Below are positions 24,763-33,697 of a stretch of DNA of 64,000 nt, one piece after another. Below the pieces are notes generated by a model. That model ran no database searches, was not told the DNA's origin, and saw nothing but the letters and a program-made list of their open reading frames with translations. Within the stretch, counting starts at the first letter, position 1; every line of letters begins with the position of its first letter. The DNA is from JASHPR01 sp963842355 (GTDB lineage: Bacteria > Actinomycetota > Actinomycetes > Streptosporangiales > Streptosporangiaceae). Location of the stretch: the NCBI GenBank assembly GCA_963842355.1, contig CAWJGC010000004.1:1302001-1366000 (forward strand), written 5' to 3'. Made by a program: the position numbers and the translations under genes.

Positions 24763-26664
24763 ATGAGCGTCGAGGCCGAGCAGGAGACTCATCGCTTCCA
24801 GGCCGAGGTCGTCCAGATCCTCGACCTGATGATCCACTCGCTCTACAGCAACAAGGAGATCTTCCTGCGCGAGCTGATCTCGAACGCCTCCGACGCCATC
24901 GACCGGCTGCGCTTCGAGATCATGACCCGGCCCGAGCTCGACGAGGACCAGGGCACGCTGCAGATCCACGTGGCGTTCGACCGCGCCGCGCGCGCGATAA
25001 CCGTCAGCGACAACGGCATCGGGATGAGCCGCGCCGAGGTGATCGAGCACATCGGCACCATCGCCAAGTCCGGCACCCGCGAGTTCCTCCGGGCCCTCAC
25101 CGGGGACCAGCGCAAGGACGCGGCGCTCATCGGCCAGTTCGGCGTCGGCTTCTACTCCTCGTTCGTCGTGGCCGACCGGGTCACCCTGACGACCCGGAGG
25201 GCCGGCCTGACCGCCGCCGAGGGCGTCCGCTGGGAGTCCGACGGCACCGGTGAGTACACGCTGGAGACGGCCGACCGGCCCGCCCGCGGCACCGAGATCG
25301 TGCTCCACCTCCGCGAGGGCGAGGACGACCTGCTGAGCGCCTACCGGCTGCGCTCCATCATCGGGAAGTACTCCGACCACATCAGCCTGCCGATCCTGAT
25401 GCCCGCGGAGGGGGAGGGCCAGGCCGAGGCGACGGTCGTCAACCAGGCGTCGGCGTTGTGGGGCCGGGCCAAGAGCGAGATCAGCGACCAGGACTACAAG
25501 GACTTCTACCGGCATATCACCGGCGACATCGCCGAGCCGCTGGCCTATCTGCACAGCAAGATCGAGGGGACCTACGAGTACACGCTGCTGTTGTTCATCC
25601 CCGCCCGCGCCCCGTGGGACCTCTGGGTGCCGGAGTCACGCCGTGGCGTCAAGCTGCACGTCCGGCGGGTGTTCATCATGGAGGACACGGGCCAGTTCCT
25701 GCCCACGTACCTGCGGTTCGTCCGGGGCGTGATCGACTCCAGCGATCTGCCGCTGAACATCTCCCGGGAGATGCTGCAGGGCAGCCGGGCGGTGGACCAG
25801 ATCCGCTCGAGCGCGGTCAAAAGGGTGCTGAAGCTGCTCAAGGACATGGCCGCCAGCGAGCCCGAGAAGTACGCGACGTTCTGGACGGAATTCGGCGCGA
25901 CCCTCAAGGAGGGAATACCCGAGGACTACGCCAACCGGGACGAGATCGCCAAGCTGCTGCGCTTCCACTCGACCAGGTCCGGCGCCGGGGAACAGCAGGA
26001 CGTCTCGCTCGGCGACTACGTGGCGCGGATGAAGGAGGGCCAGGAGAAGATCTACTACCTGCTCGCCCCGACCTTGGCCGCAGCAGGCGCGAGTCCGCAC
26101 CTGGAGGCGTTCAGGAAAAAGGGTATCGAGGTGCTGCTGCTGGGACACGCCGTGGACAACTGGGTGGTGACCAGCCTGCCGGAGTTCGACGGCCGGCGGC
26201 TGCAGTCGGTCACCCAGGGCCCGCCCGATTTCGGCGCGCTGGAGGACGAAGCCGAGCAGAAGGCCGCGGAGCGGGCGGCGGCCGAGTGCGCCGACCTGGT
26301 CGCCCGGATGAAGGCGATCCTGGCCGGCCAGGCCTGGGACGTGCGGGTGACCAGCCGTCTCACCACCTCCCCGGCCTGCATCGTGGCCAACGAGCCGGAA
26401 ACCGAGATCGGCATGATGCAGCGGATGAGAGGCTCGGGGCTGCCGGCCCAGCCGGTGCTGGAGATCAACCCCGGGCACCCCCTGGTGGCCAGGCTCAGCC
26501 GGCATCCCGACGACCCGCGCCTGACCGAGTGGGCCCATGTGCTCTTCAGCCAGGCGGTCCTCACGCTCGGCGCCCGCATCGATGATCCGGCGGCATTCGT
26601 CAGCCGGCTGAACGACCTGCTGGTGACCCTGGCCCAGGAAACGGACGGTGCTGACGGCGGCTGA
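24763..26664 (+). CDS. htpG: molecular chaperone HtpG (Hsp90)
   Basis: A 633-residue bacterial Hsp90, an ATP-driven cytosolic chaperone. The N-terminal GHKL ATPase shows FLRELISNASDAIDRLRFE (catalytic Glu and nucleotide-contact Asn), VSDNGIGMSRAEV, IAKSGTREF and FGVGFYSSFVVAD. The middle domain carries PLNISREMLQ with the phosphate-sensing Arg, and the C-terminal dimerisation domain ends after NPGHPLVARLS. Length is normal. ATG 24763 (MSVEAEQETHRFQAEV) is the family start; GGGAGG lies 12 nt upstream, and GTG 24751 is a weaker alternative. Confidence 0.96.
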   Translation: MSVEAEQETHRFQAEVVQILDLMIHSLYSNKEIFLRELISNASDAIDRLRFEIMTRPELDEDQGTLQIHVAFDRAARAITVSDNGIGMSRAEVIEHIGTIAKSGTREFLRALTGDQRKDAALIGQFGVGFYSSFVVADRVTLTTRRAGLTAAEGVRWESDGTGEYTLETADRPARGTEIVLHLREGEDDLLSAYRLRSIIGKYSDHISLPILMPAEGEGQAEATVVNQASALWGRAKSEISDQDYKDFYRHITGDIAEPLAYLHSKIEGTYEYTLLLFIPARAPWDLWVPESRRGVKLHVRRVFIMEDTGQFLPTYLRFVRGVIDSSDLPLNISREMLQGSRAVDQIRSSAVKRVLKLLKDMAASEPEKYATFWTEFGATLKEGIPEDYANRDEIAKLLRFHSTRSGAGEQQDVSLGDYVARMKEGQEKIYYLLAPTLAAAGASPHLEAFRKKGIEVLLLGHAVDNWVVTSLPEFDGRRLQSVTQGPPDFGALEDEAEQKAAERAAAECADLVARMKAILAGQAWDVRVTSRLTTSPACIVANEPETEIGMMQRMRGSGLPAQPVLEINPGHPLVARLSRHPDDPRLTEWAHVLFSQAVLTLGARIDDPAAFVSRLNDLLVTLAQETDGADGG

Positions 26665-26694
26665 TCCTGGGGGTGCCAGGACGGCCATTTCGGC

Positions 26695-26700
26695 TACCGT
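26695..26700 (+). promoter_or_regulatory. -10 box TACCGT, leaderless start
   Basis: TACCGT ends 6 nt before ATG 26707; no ribosome site is present. A short inverted repeat TCCTGG / CCAGGA just upstream could end htpG transcription. Confidence 0.45.
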
Positions 26701-26706
26701 AGAACT

Positions 26707-27303
26707 ATGTCCGGGTTTCAATTCGTCGTCGATTTTGTCAAAGCGCTCGCGTGGCCGGCCGCGATCGTCGTGATCGTGGTGTTCCTGCGCCGCCCGATCG
26801 TGGACATCCTGGTGCAGCTGGCCTCCGGCCTGCGGCGGCTGCGCGCCGGGCAGTCCGACGCCGAGTTCGACCGGATCGCCGGCCAGATGAAGGCCGAGCT
26901 GACCGCCTCGGTGTCGGCCGGCGGGTCACGCCAGGCGGCGATCCCGGTGCTGCTCAGGTTCGCGACGGCCGCCGAGGACGATCCGGCGTCGGCCATCACC
27001 CAGAGCTTCGGCGCCGTCGAGGTGGCCCTGCGGGAACTGCTCGGGTCGAGCGGCAAGCTGGTGCCCGTCGGGACCGGTGATCCGACGGCCGTCGCCCGGT
27101 TCGCGCGTGACCAGGGGCTCGTGCCCGAGTCGGTCGTGCGTGCCGTCGACGGCGCGGTCACGCTCAGGAACTTCGCCGCGAGCGACCCGGCGCGGGTGAC
27201 CAAGGACCACGCGGTGAAGTACCTGGCGCTCATCGACTCCCTGCTGTTCGCCATTACCGCCCAGCGAGACCGGTCCATTACCGGGCAATCCCCGATGCTG
27301 TGA
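26707..27303 (+). CDS. membrane-anchored protein of unknown function
   Basis: A 198-residue protein with one N-terminal membrane helix (AIVVIVVFLRRPIVDIL, about 18-37) and a mainly helical cytoplasmic part (LASGLRRLRAGQSDAEF, AVEVALRELL, VVRAVDGAVTLRNFA). I recognise no catalytic motif. Similar actinobacterial and proteobacterial proteins with an N-terminal helix and a HEPN-like helical domain exist, and RNFA followed by DHAVKYLALID fits that general shape, but the assignment is tentative. It stands alone between htpG and the phosphoesterase gene. Confidence 0.7.
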   Translation: MSGFQFVVDFVKALAWPAAIVVIVVFLRRPIVDILVQLASGLRRLRAGQSDAEFDRIAGQMKAELTASVSAGGSRQAAIPVLLRFATAAEDDPASAITQSFGAVEVALRELLGSSGKLVPVGTGDPTAVARFARDQGLVPESVVRAVDGAVTLRNFAASDPARVTKDHAVKYLALIDSLLFAITAQRDRSITGQSPML

Positions 27304-27544
27304 CACCAGGGCGTACTGGTCGCGGGGCTTGCTCCGCGTCGGCGGGTTGACGGGGGATCGTCGCCCCTAGGGCAGATATTGCGTCGGGCGTGATCATAGT
27401 TCAGGCTAAAGGGCGGCACAGGCGCGCAAAGGTTGTCTTTCTGGCTGCCTTCCCGTCGCCTGAAGTTTGGTCAGTTCCCTTAGCGTCACCGGCTGGAGTG
27501 TCCGGCCCTCGCGGCCGGACGGTCGGCCCGAGAAGGAGGACCGG

Positions 27545-30049
27545 ATGCAGCATCCATACGGGCAGCGTCGCTTGCGCCTGGGTGCCGGACGGCAGGGTGC
27601 CGGGCGGCTGGGCAGGCGGCGCCTGAGTGTGCGAGCCGCCGCCGTGGCGGGGAGCGCGGCCCTCGTGAGCGCGCTCTGCGTGGCCGCGAGCGCCACCCCC
27701 GGGCTGGCCGCGGCCAGCCGGCCCGCCGCCGCAGGTGATCATTCGGCGGCGGACAGCTGCCGTCTCGACAATGGCATCAAGCACGTGGTCCAGATCGGCT
27801 TCGACAACGTGCACTTCTTCCGGGACAACCCGAACGTGCCTTCGGACCTGGAGCTGATGCCGAATCTGCTGAGCTTCCTCGAGGGCAACGGCACGTTCCT
27901 GTCGAACAGCCATACGCCGCTGATCGCCCACACCGGCGACGACCTGCTGACCACGGCCACCGGCCTGTACGGTGACCGGCACGGCGACGGGATCGCCAAC
28001 GACTACCAGACCTACAACGCCGACGGCACGACCGACCCGGCCACCGTGTTCACCTACTGGAACGACGCGATCGACGACACAGCGTCGCACCCGAACGCCG
28101 GGCACGACACCAACCCGAACCTGGTGTACTCGCCGACGCCGCCCGCCACCTCCAGCCCGCCCACCAAGCCGGACACCGTGGCGCCCGCGCCCTGGGTGCC
28201 GTACACCCGGGCCGGCTGCAACGTGGGCGAGATCGCCACGGTGAACCAGGAGCTGGAGAACCCGTCGCCGGACCTGGCCGAGGTGTTCGGCGCCAACTCG
28301 CCCGAGGTCGCGCAGCTCAATGCGGACCCTGACTCGTTCAAGGATCCCGAGACCGCCGACTATGTCGGCCTGGCCGTGCACTGCGCCAAGGGCAGCGCGT
28401 TCTGCGCCAACGCCGAGGCGGTCAAGTTCGGGCAGACCACGCCCTCGCACACGGCCGTGGCCGACGTGCTGCCGGACGAGCCCGGCGGCTACGCCGGCTA
28501 TCAGGCGCTCTTCGGGCACAAGTACGTCGCGCCGCAGCTCGGCGGCGGGACCCCGAGCCTGACGCACGACGGCTACCAGGTAACCAACGCGGCGGGCAAC
28601 CTCGTGGACCTGAACGGGAACCAGATCAACGGCGCGTTCCTGACCAATTACCCGGGTTTCCCCGGCTACAGCAACATCAACGCCTCGCAGGCGCTCGCCT
28701 ACGCGGCCGACATGCTGGAGAACGGGGTGCAGGTGACCAACATCTACCTGGCGGACCTGCACGGGAACGAGTTCATCCCGGCCCTGGACGGCTCCGGCGG
28801 GCCGTGCTTCCACGCGCCGGACGCGCTCGGCAGCGGCAGCGCGTGCTACCTCGCCCAGGCCGCGTACTACAACCAGGCCTTCGGGGCGTTCTTCCAGCGG
28901 CTGGCGGCCGACGGGATGACGTCGCGGAACACGCTGTTCGTGGTCAGCTCGGACGAGGGCGACCACGAGGCGGGCGCCAACGTCGGCCGGGCCATCCAGC
29001 CCACGCCGGCCAACTGCAACGGCGGCACGGTGAGCGGCGGCACCGTGATCCCGGGCGTGGAGTGCACCTACCCGGCCGGATCGTTCGGCGAACTGGACGC
29101 CAACGTCACCGGACTGCTGGCGGCCGCGGGCAACACCACCAAGTTCGGCCTGGAAGCCGACACGGCGCCGGAGTTCTACCTCACCGGCGATCCCGGCCCG
29201 GACACGCCCGTGGTCCGGACCTTCGAGCACGCCGTCTCCGGGCTCACCGCGGCCAACCCGTACACCGGAACCACCCAGAAGATCGACAACTACCTGGCCG
29301 ACCCGACCGAGGAGGCCATCCTGCATTTCGTGGACGCGGACCCGGCGCGGACGCCGACGCTCGCGATGTTCGCCAAGCCCGACTACTACCTGTCGACGGG
29401 CCCGGTCCCCTGCAGCGGTGCCTGCGTCCAGCAGAACACCGGGTTCGCCTGGGACCACGGTGACTACGCCGCCGAGATCAACACCAACTACGTGGCGTTC
29501 GTCGGACCGGGGGTCCGCCATCTGGGTCTGGACGGCCCGGGCGCGAACCAGGGCACGACGTCGTCCGGGCCGGACAGCGGCCAGATCGAGGTCGCCCAGG
29601 ACCACTTCTCCGGCCCGTGGGCGGACGAGACCGACATCCGGCCGACGATCATGTATCTGACCGGGCTCCGGGACGACTACGAGCACGACGGCCGGGTGAT
29701 CACGCAGATCCTCAGCGATCCGGACCGTGCCCTCAGCGCCCCGGGCGTGACCAGCCTGGGCGAGTGCTACAAGCAGCTCAACTCCAGCGTGGGCGACTTC
29801 GCCGCGGCCACGCTCCAGGCCGATACCAGCGCGATCAACAGCAGCAGCCCGGGCGACCAGGTGTATCTCCGCACCGACCAGGCGCTGCGGGGCCTGGAGG
29901 TCGTGCGGGACCGGCTGGCTGAGCAGATCAAGGGCGAGCTCGAAGGGGCCGCGTTCGGCGACCGGCCGATCGGCGGCGTGGGCGCGCAGATCCTCGCCTG
30001 CCAGCTCGTCAATCACGGCGCGCAGAAGCTGGCCAGCTCCGCGAGCTGA
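27545..30049 (+). CDS. secreted alkaline-phosphatase-superfamily protein
   Basis: An 834-residue exported protein. The N terminus has a twin-arginine-like run (GRLGRRRLSVRAAAVAG), a hydrophobic segment and a likely cleavage site near ATPGLAAA. The mature part has ELMPNLLSFLEGNGTFLSN, then SHTPLIAHTGDDLLTTATGL, SSDEGDHEAG and WDHGDYA, an arrangement of Asp, His and Thr residues like alkaline-phosphatase-fold phosphodiesterases. Start ATG 27545 follows AAGGAGGA 4 nt upstream, a strong site. An inverted repeat (CCGGCC/GGCCGG) precedes it. Monocistronic, with a very strong terminator downstream. The substrate could be a phospholipid or nucleotide ester; this is not determined. Confidence 0.8.
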   Translation: MQHPYGQRRLRLGAGRQGAGRLGRRRLSVRAAAVAGSAALVSALCVAASATPGLAAASRPAAAGDHSAADSCRLDNGIKHVVQIGFDNVHFFRDNPNVPSDLELMPNLLSFLEGNGTFLSNSHTPLIAHTGDDLLTTATGLYGDRHGDGIANDYQTYNADGTTDPATVFTYWNDAIDDTASHPNAGHDTNPNLVYSPTPPATSSPPTKPDTVAPAPWVPYTRAGCNVGEIATVNQELENPSPDLAEVFGANSPEVAQLNADPDSFKDPETADYVGLAVHCAKGSAFCANAEAVKFGQTTPSHTAVADVLPDEPGGYAGYQALFGHKYVAPQLGGGTPSLTHDGYQVTNAAGNLVDLNGNQINGAFLTNYPGFPGYSNINASQALAYAADMLENGVQVTNIYLADLHGNEFIPALDGSGGPCFHAPDALGSGSACYLAQAAYYNQAFGAFFQRLAADGMTSRNTLFVVSSDEGDHEAGANVGRAIQPTPANCNGGTVSGGTVIPGVECTYPAGSFGELDANVTGLLAAAGNTTKFGLEADTAPEFYLTGDPGPDTPVVRTFEHAVSGLTAANPYTGTTQKIDNYLADPTEEAILHFVDADPARTPTLAMFAKPDYYLSTGPVPCSGACVQQNTGFAWDHGDYAAEINTNYVAFVGPGVRHLGLDGPGANQGTTSSGPDSGQIEVAQDHFSGPWADETDIRPTIMYLTGLRDDYEHDGRVITQILSDPDRALSAPGVTSLGECYKQLNSSVGDFAAATLQADTSAINSSSPGDQVYLRTDQALRGLEVVRDRLAEQIKGELEGAAFGDRPIGGVGAQILACQLVNHGAQKLASSAS

Positions 30050-30067
30050 CCGGCGGGCCAGCCCGCG

Positions 30068-30107
30068 GCCGGCGGCCCCGGGAGCAGTCGCTCCCGGGGC
30101 CGCCGGC
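30068..30107 (+). terminator. strong 18-bp GC hairpin
   Basis: Perfect inverted repeat: arm 30068-30085 (GCCGGCGGCCCCGGGAGC) and arm 30090-30107 with loop AGTC, 18 nt after the phosphoesterase stop. There is no U tract, typical of high-GC actinobacterial terminators. Confidence 0.85.
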
Positions 30108-30110
30108 TAG

Positions 30111-30222
30111 GCCAGCCCCAGCAGCCCCAGAGCCCAGAGCCCCAGCAGTCCCAGAGCCCCAGCAGTCCCAGAGCCCCAGCAGTCCCAGAGCCCCAGAGCT
30201 CCAGAGCTCCAGCAGCCGCAGG
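30111..30222. repeat. 17-bp tandem repeats (AGCAGTCCCAGAGCCCC)
   Basis: Three exact 17-bp units at 30144-30160, 30161-30177 and 30178-30194, flanked by shortened variants (CCCAGAGCC, CCAGAGCT). No stop-free frame with a start or homology, so it is treated as an intergenic minisatellite. Confidence 0.85.
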
Positions 30223-30244
30223 CGCCGCGGCGGAGCCGTGATCT

Positions 30245-30310
30245 GACACGGAAATAGGCCCCACTGGTGCTCCTGTGGCCACAGTTACGCATGGGCCTAT
30301 TTTCGTGTCC
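30245..30310. repeat. 66-bp imperfect palindrome with 18-bp arms
   Basis: Left arm GACACGGAAATAGGCCCC begins at 30245; the right arm ending at 30310 reads as its reverse complement except for one or two bases (GGGCCTATTTTCGTGTC). The 30-nt middle is unrelated. The AT-containing arms differ from the surrounding GC minisatellites. It could be a solo miniature element or a structured RNA; it has no coding potential. Confidence 0.7.
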
Positions 30311-30342
30311 CACGGGAGCGCCGCGAAGCGGCGCATGTTTTC

Positions 30343-30953
30343 TAGGACCTAAACCCATCTATTGGGCGCGCAGAGGATCAACATGCCGGTTTGATCATGG
30401 ATCCGGCGCCGGTTCTCTGACCCAGGCGCCGGTCAGCGGGCAACGCGGCTGGCCGGGGGGCTGGCGCCAGGCCGGACAGCCCGCCACCGTTCAACCATTT
30501 GCCCCCGTTTCGTGGTCTTCGTCCCGGCCGCAGGCCCGCCGCCCCGCCATCCCCGGCCGCCGCCCCGCCATCCCCGGCTGCCGCCCCGCCATCCCCGGCC
30601 GCCGCCCCGCCATCCCCGGCCGCCGCCCCGGCATCCCCGGCTGCCGCCCCGCCATCCCCGGCCGCCGCCCCGGCATCCCGCCCCGTGAATGCGGCTTTGG
30701 TGTACACCCGTGTACAGCAGACTCACATTCATCGCCGGGTTCGCCGGGAACGGGTACCGGCTTACCTGACCGGAGGACCCAGAACGGAGGAAATGCCGGA
30801 ATTCAGGGCATGGATCATGGGCACCGCGCCGGCCAGGCGCCGGGCGGGCTCCGCCGCGCCCCGGTTCGCAGCCCCGCTTACCACGGCTGACCGCCGGGAG
30901 GCAAAGCAGCGGGTTATTCTGCGACGAGCCCATTTCGTGCATTTGAGTCCTAG
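30343..30953. mobile_element. non-coding element with terminal inverted repeats, copy A
   Basis: Bounded by CTAG at both ends (30343-30346 and 30950-30953). The left end CTAGGACCTAAACCCAT and the inverted right end CTAGGACTCAAATGCAC are imperfect terminal inverted repeats leading into TGGGC. The interior matches, in opposite orientation, nearly all of 38527-39193. It carries no gene: a 21-bp GC minisatellite (30542-30685) sits in the middle, next to a short palindrome GTACACCCGTGTAC. The form fits a miniature, non-autonomous transposable element. CTAG could be part of the termini or a target duplication. Confidence 0.7.
30542..30685. repeat. 21-bp minisatellite inside element copy A
   Basis: About 6.8 units of CCCCGCCATCCCCGGCCGCCG with scattered C/T and C/G changes. 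The inverted copy B has the same array with a different number and order of units, so the array varies between copies of the element. Confidence 0.9.
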
Positions 30954-31096
30954 GTATGAAATCGGGCCGGGGCGAGGTCCGCGAAATGTTGATCGCGGAT
31001 TGGCCGGCCGGCCGCGCGGGGCCAAGGCCCGCCTGGGAGACTAGCGGGAACTCGTGACTCGCCAAGGGGGCGGTAGCGGAGAAGGAGACGATGGGG

Positions 31097-31383
31097 ATGG
31101 CCGATCCGGACAGTGCTGTCGAAGTCCACGGCACGGTTGCCGTGCATGGCACGGTGACGAGCAATCCGGACGCGCTGGTCGCCCAGATCGAGCGCACCCG
31201 GGAGAACCTGGCCCAGACCATCGACACGCTCGCGGAGCGGGTCAGCCCGGCCGGCAACATGCGCCGGCTGCGCGAGCGCGCCCTCGAGCAGGCCGGCCCG
31301 AGGTGCGCCTGGCGGCGGCTGCGGTCGGCTTGGCGGTCGTCAGCATCGCGATCCTCCGGATCTGGGGCCGGCGCCGGAGGTAG
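31097..31383 (+). pseudogene. DUF3618 small membrane protein, frameshifted
   Basis: The N-terminal half (SNPDALVAQIERTRENLAQTIDTLAERVSP) is the DUF3618 signature (IExTRxxLAxTVDxLxxRV). The expected C-terminal helix, VRLAAAAVGLAVVSIAILRIWGRRRR in two pieces, is found in a different frame and stops at 31383. One C missing in CCC 31297-31299 would join them as ...EQAGPEVRLAAA. Unshifted, the frame runs on to 31423 with an arginine/serine-rich tail and no helix. ATG 31097 lies 9 nt after AAGGAG; ATG 31091 is the alternative. These small proteins sit at the membrane in actinobacteria, with function unknown. Confidence 0.75.
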
Positions 31384-31424
31384 GCCTCGGGCGGCGGGAT
31401 CTCACCCGAGCCGCGCGGGATGAG

Positions 31425-31610
31425 CCGGGTGGCCGGCCGCTGGCCTGCTGGCCGCCGGCCGGGCCGCCTGCTGGGCCGCCGGCCTGCTGGCCGCCCGCCG
31501 GCCGCCTGCTGGGCCGGTCGGCCTGCTGGGCCGCCGGCGCGCTGGGCCGCGGCCTGCTGGGCCGGTCGGCCTGCTGGGCCGTGGGCGCGCTGGGCTTCGG
31601 GCCTGCTAGG
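31425..31610. repeat. degenerate CTGCTGGGCC / GCCGGCC low-complexity array
   Basis: About 180 bases made of irregular repetitions of GGCCTGCTGGCC-like units in the gap between the DUF3618 gene and the convergent signal-peptidase gene. Reads open in several frames because of composition only. The many GGCC palindromes could fold and may serve as a terminator. Confidence 0.75.
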
Positions 31611-32406
31611 CCGCCGCAGGCGGAGGGGCCGGCGCGGGCGGGGGAGCCGCGGCGGACGGGGGAGGGCTGGGCCGGACCCGGGAACGTCGCTCCCGGATCG
31701 CGAGGCGGATGAGGCCCAAGACCGTCAGGACCACGAGGGCGAGCACGGAAAGGCCGGCCAGCATGGCCAGCAGCGCATAGACGTCGAGACGTGTGTCGGC
31801 GGGGGTCAGGCCGTCGGTCACGAACGTTCCCGGGGTGTGCAGCGCGGTGAACGAGAGCCCGTGAGCGACGAGGACGACGCGGCCCGCGACCCCGCCGAGC
31901 GGGACCGGGCCCCACTTTCGCGAGTCAAGGGAGACGTTGCGCCGATCGCCCATGACCCAGATCTGCCCCGGTCCGAGCGTGACCGAGAACGTGAGCCGCG
32001 ACGGCGGATCCCCGGGATAGAGGTAGCCCTCGTCCAGTGGCCTGCCGTTGACGGTGACCCGGCCCCGGGCGTCGCAGCAGGCCACGTGATCACCGGGCAG
32101 CCCCATCACGCGCTTCACGAAGACGCTGGTGGTGCCCGAGACCTTGACCGGGACCCGGAGCACGACGACGTCACCGCGGCGGATGCCGGATCCGGGGGCG
32201 AGGTAGACCTGATCGCCGAGACGGACGGTGTTCTCCATCGTCGGCGTCGAGATCGAGTACACCCGGGTGATCACGATCAGCACCGCGATGCTGGCGGCCA
32301 GCGCCGCCGCCGCCAGCCCGAACAGGGACCAGAAGACGATCCGTCCGACGCCGAGCCGGCCGGACTCTGCTGGCGGTACCCGCGTCGTGACGTCGTCCTG
32401 TGCCAT
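31606..32406 (-). CDS. lepB: signal peptidase I (S26), Thr in place of nucleophile Ser
   Basis: A 266-residue membrane protease of the signal-peptidase I family, which removes signal peptides on the outer face of the membrane. One helix lies near 25-50, then box B reads STPTMENTV where the family has (S/G)SM: the residue before Met is Thr, not Ser. Box C LAPGSGIRRGDVVVLR, the general-base Lys in VFVKRVMGLPGD and box E IWVMGDRRNVSLDSR are intact. A second helix (about 215-240) and a Pro/Ala tail follow. Thr could still act as nucleophile, or another Ser could. ATG 32406 is the only sensible start. Confidence 0.85.
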   Translation of the reverse strand: MAQDDVTTRVPPAESGRLGVGRIVFWSLFGLAAAALAASIAVLIVITRVYSISTPTMENTVRLGDQVYLAPGSGIRRGDVVVLRVPVKVSGTTSVFVKRVMGLPGDHVACCDARGRVTVNGRPLDEGYLYPGDPPSRLTFSVTLGPGQIWVMGDRRNVSLDSRKWGPVPLGGVAGRVVLVAHGLSFTALHTPGTFVTDGLTPADTRLDVYALLAMLAGLSVLALVVLTVLGLIRLAIRERRSRVRPSPPPSAAAPPPAPAPPPAAA

Positions 32407-32467
32407 GGGCGCCTACCATCCGCGGGCTGGACCAGCAAAACGCAGTGTTCGGGGTGATATCACATGA

Positions 32468-33697
32468 TCATAGAAATGCCTGGCCCTCGCCCCGGTAGGT
32501 GGGGGCGGTCGCGACCACCGTGCTTCCCTCGATCAGGTGCAGTTCGTTGAACCGTTCGCACAACTCGCCCGCCTTGGCGTGCCTGAGCCAGACCCGGTCT
32601 CCGATCCGCAGGCGATCAGCCGCCGCGCCGAGCAGCGGCGTCTGCACCTCGCCCGCGCCCTCCTGCCGGTCCAGCCGCAGCCCGGCCGGAAGGTACGGGC
32701 TCGGCAGCCGCGCCCGGTCGGCCGCGCCCGAGGCCAGGTAGCCGCCGCCGAGCGCGGTGACCACGCCCCGGCCGGGCCTGCGCACCACGGGCAGCGCGAA
32801 CAGGGCCGCCGGCAGGCCGTGAAAGCCGCGGTAACTGTCGAACAGCCGGGGCTGATAGAGACCCGACCCGGCGCCGATCTCGGTCACCGCGGGCTCGGCC
32901 GCCGTCTTCTCGATCGAGCCGGTGCCGCCGCCGTTCACGAACTCAAGCCGGGTGACCGCGCGGACGGCCGCGACGATCGCCGCCCGGCGCCGGGCCAGCT
33001 CCGCGCCGGACCTTCGCTGCATATACCGAACGGCCGTCGCGTACAGCGGCCGTCCGGCCGGGTTATCGCCCAGCCCGGCGATCTGCGCCTCGTACGCCAT
33101 CAGGCCGGTCAGCCGCAGCCCCGGCCGGGCGAGGATGGCCCGGGCCAGAGCCGCGGCCTCGCCGGGCGTGCGGATCGTGGACCGGCGCGCGCCCGCGCGC
33201 ATCAGCCCGTGCAGCACGACGTAGCCGGCGTCGATGTCGATGCAGACCCGCACCGGGTGCGCTTCGGCGGTGCTCGCGGCCGCCTTCTCGATCATGTCGA
33301 GATGCTCGGGGCAGTCGACCATCACGGTGATGGCGGCGGCAGCGGCCGGGTCGCCGGCCAGCCGGGCCAGGGCCGTATGGTCGGCGGTGGGATAGGCGAC
33401 GAGGATGTCGTCACCCCGCCCGCGCCCGGCCAGCCACGGGGCCAGCCAGAGCGCCTCGGGCAGGGTGAAGGCCAGCACGCCGCGAAAGCCGTCGGTCGCC
33501 AGCACCTGGTCCATCAGCTCGCGGCAGCGCACGGACTTGCTCGCCAGCCGGATCGGCTTGCCGGCGGCCCGCCGGGTCATCGCCTCGGCGTTGGCGCGCA
33601 TCGCCGTCAGGTCCACCACGGCGAACGGCGGCTCGAGGTGCGCGGTCGCCGTGTCGTAGCGCTCCAGGTCATCCGGCCTGACGGCGGCGTAGCTCAC
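32468..33697 (-). CDS. alanine racemase N-terminal-type PLP enzyme (amino acid deaminase/aldolase)
   Basis: A 409-residue PLP-dependent fold-type III enzyme. The N-terminal barrel has PFAVVDLTAMRAN and RLASKSVRCRELM, whose Lys (ASKS) should bind PLP, then GLMAYEAQIAG, FVNGGGTGS (phosphate loop) and TEIGAGSGLY. The C-terminal beta domain has TALGGGYLASG and IGDRVWLRHAKAGELCERFN. This is the pattern of D-threonine aldolase / D-serine dehydratase-like proteins. GTG 33697 overlaps the gcvH stop by 4 bp, so it is made with the glycine cleavage proteins. That supports a role in glycine/serine/threonine metabolism. Confidence 0.85.
   Translation of the reverse strand: MSYAAVRPDDLERYDTATAHLEPPFAVVDLTAMRANAEAMTRRAAGKPIRLASKSVRCRELMDQVLATDGFRGVLAFTLPEALWLAPWLAGRGRGDDILVAYPTADHTALARLAGDPAAAAAITVMVDCPEHLDMIEKAAASTAEAHPVRVCIDIDAGYVVLHGLMRAGARRSTIRTPGEAAALARAILARPGLRLTGLMAYEAQIAGLGDNPAGRPLYATAVRYMQRRSGAELARRRAAIVAAVRAVTRLEFVNGGGTGSIEKTAAEPAVTEIGAGSGLYQPRLFDSYRGFHGLPAALFALPVVRRPGRGVVTALGGGYLASGAADRARLPSPYLPAGLRLDRQEGAGEVQTPLLGAAADRLRIGDRVWLRHAKAGELCERFNELHLIEGSTVVATAPTYRGEGQAFL

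Noticed and set aside
30542..30685. CRISPR array
   Set aside because: The 21-bp units are directly adjacent without unique spacers, and no cas gene is in the window. It is a minisatellite.
30378..31260. Proteins coded inside the repeat elements (Gly/Arg/Pro-rich frames in copies A and B)
   Set aside because: The frames come from the 21-bp minisatellite, differ between the two copies and have no conserved start.
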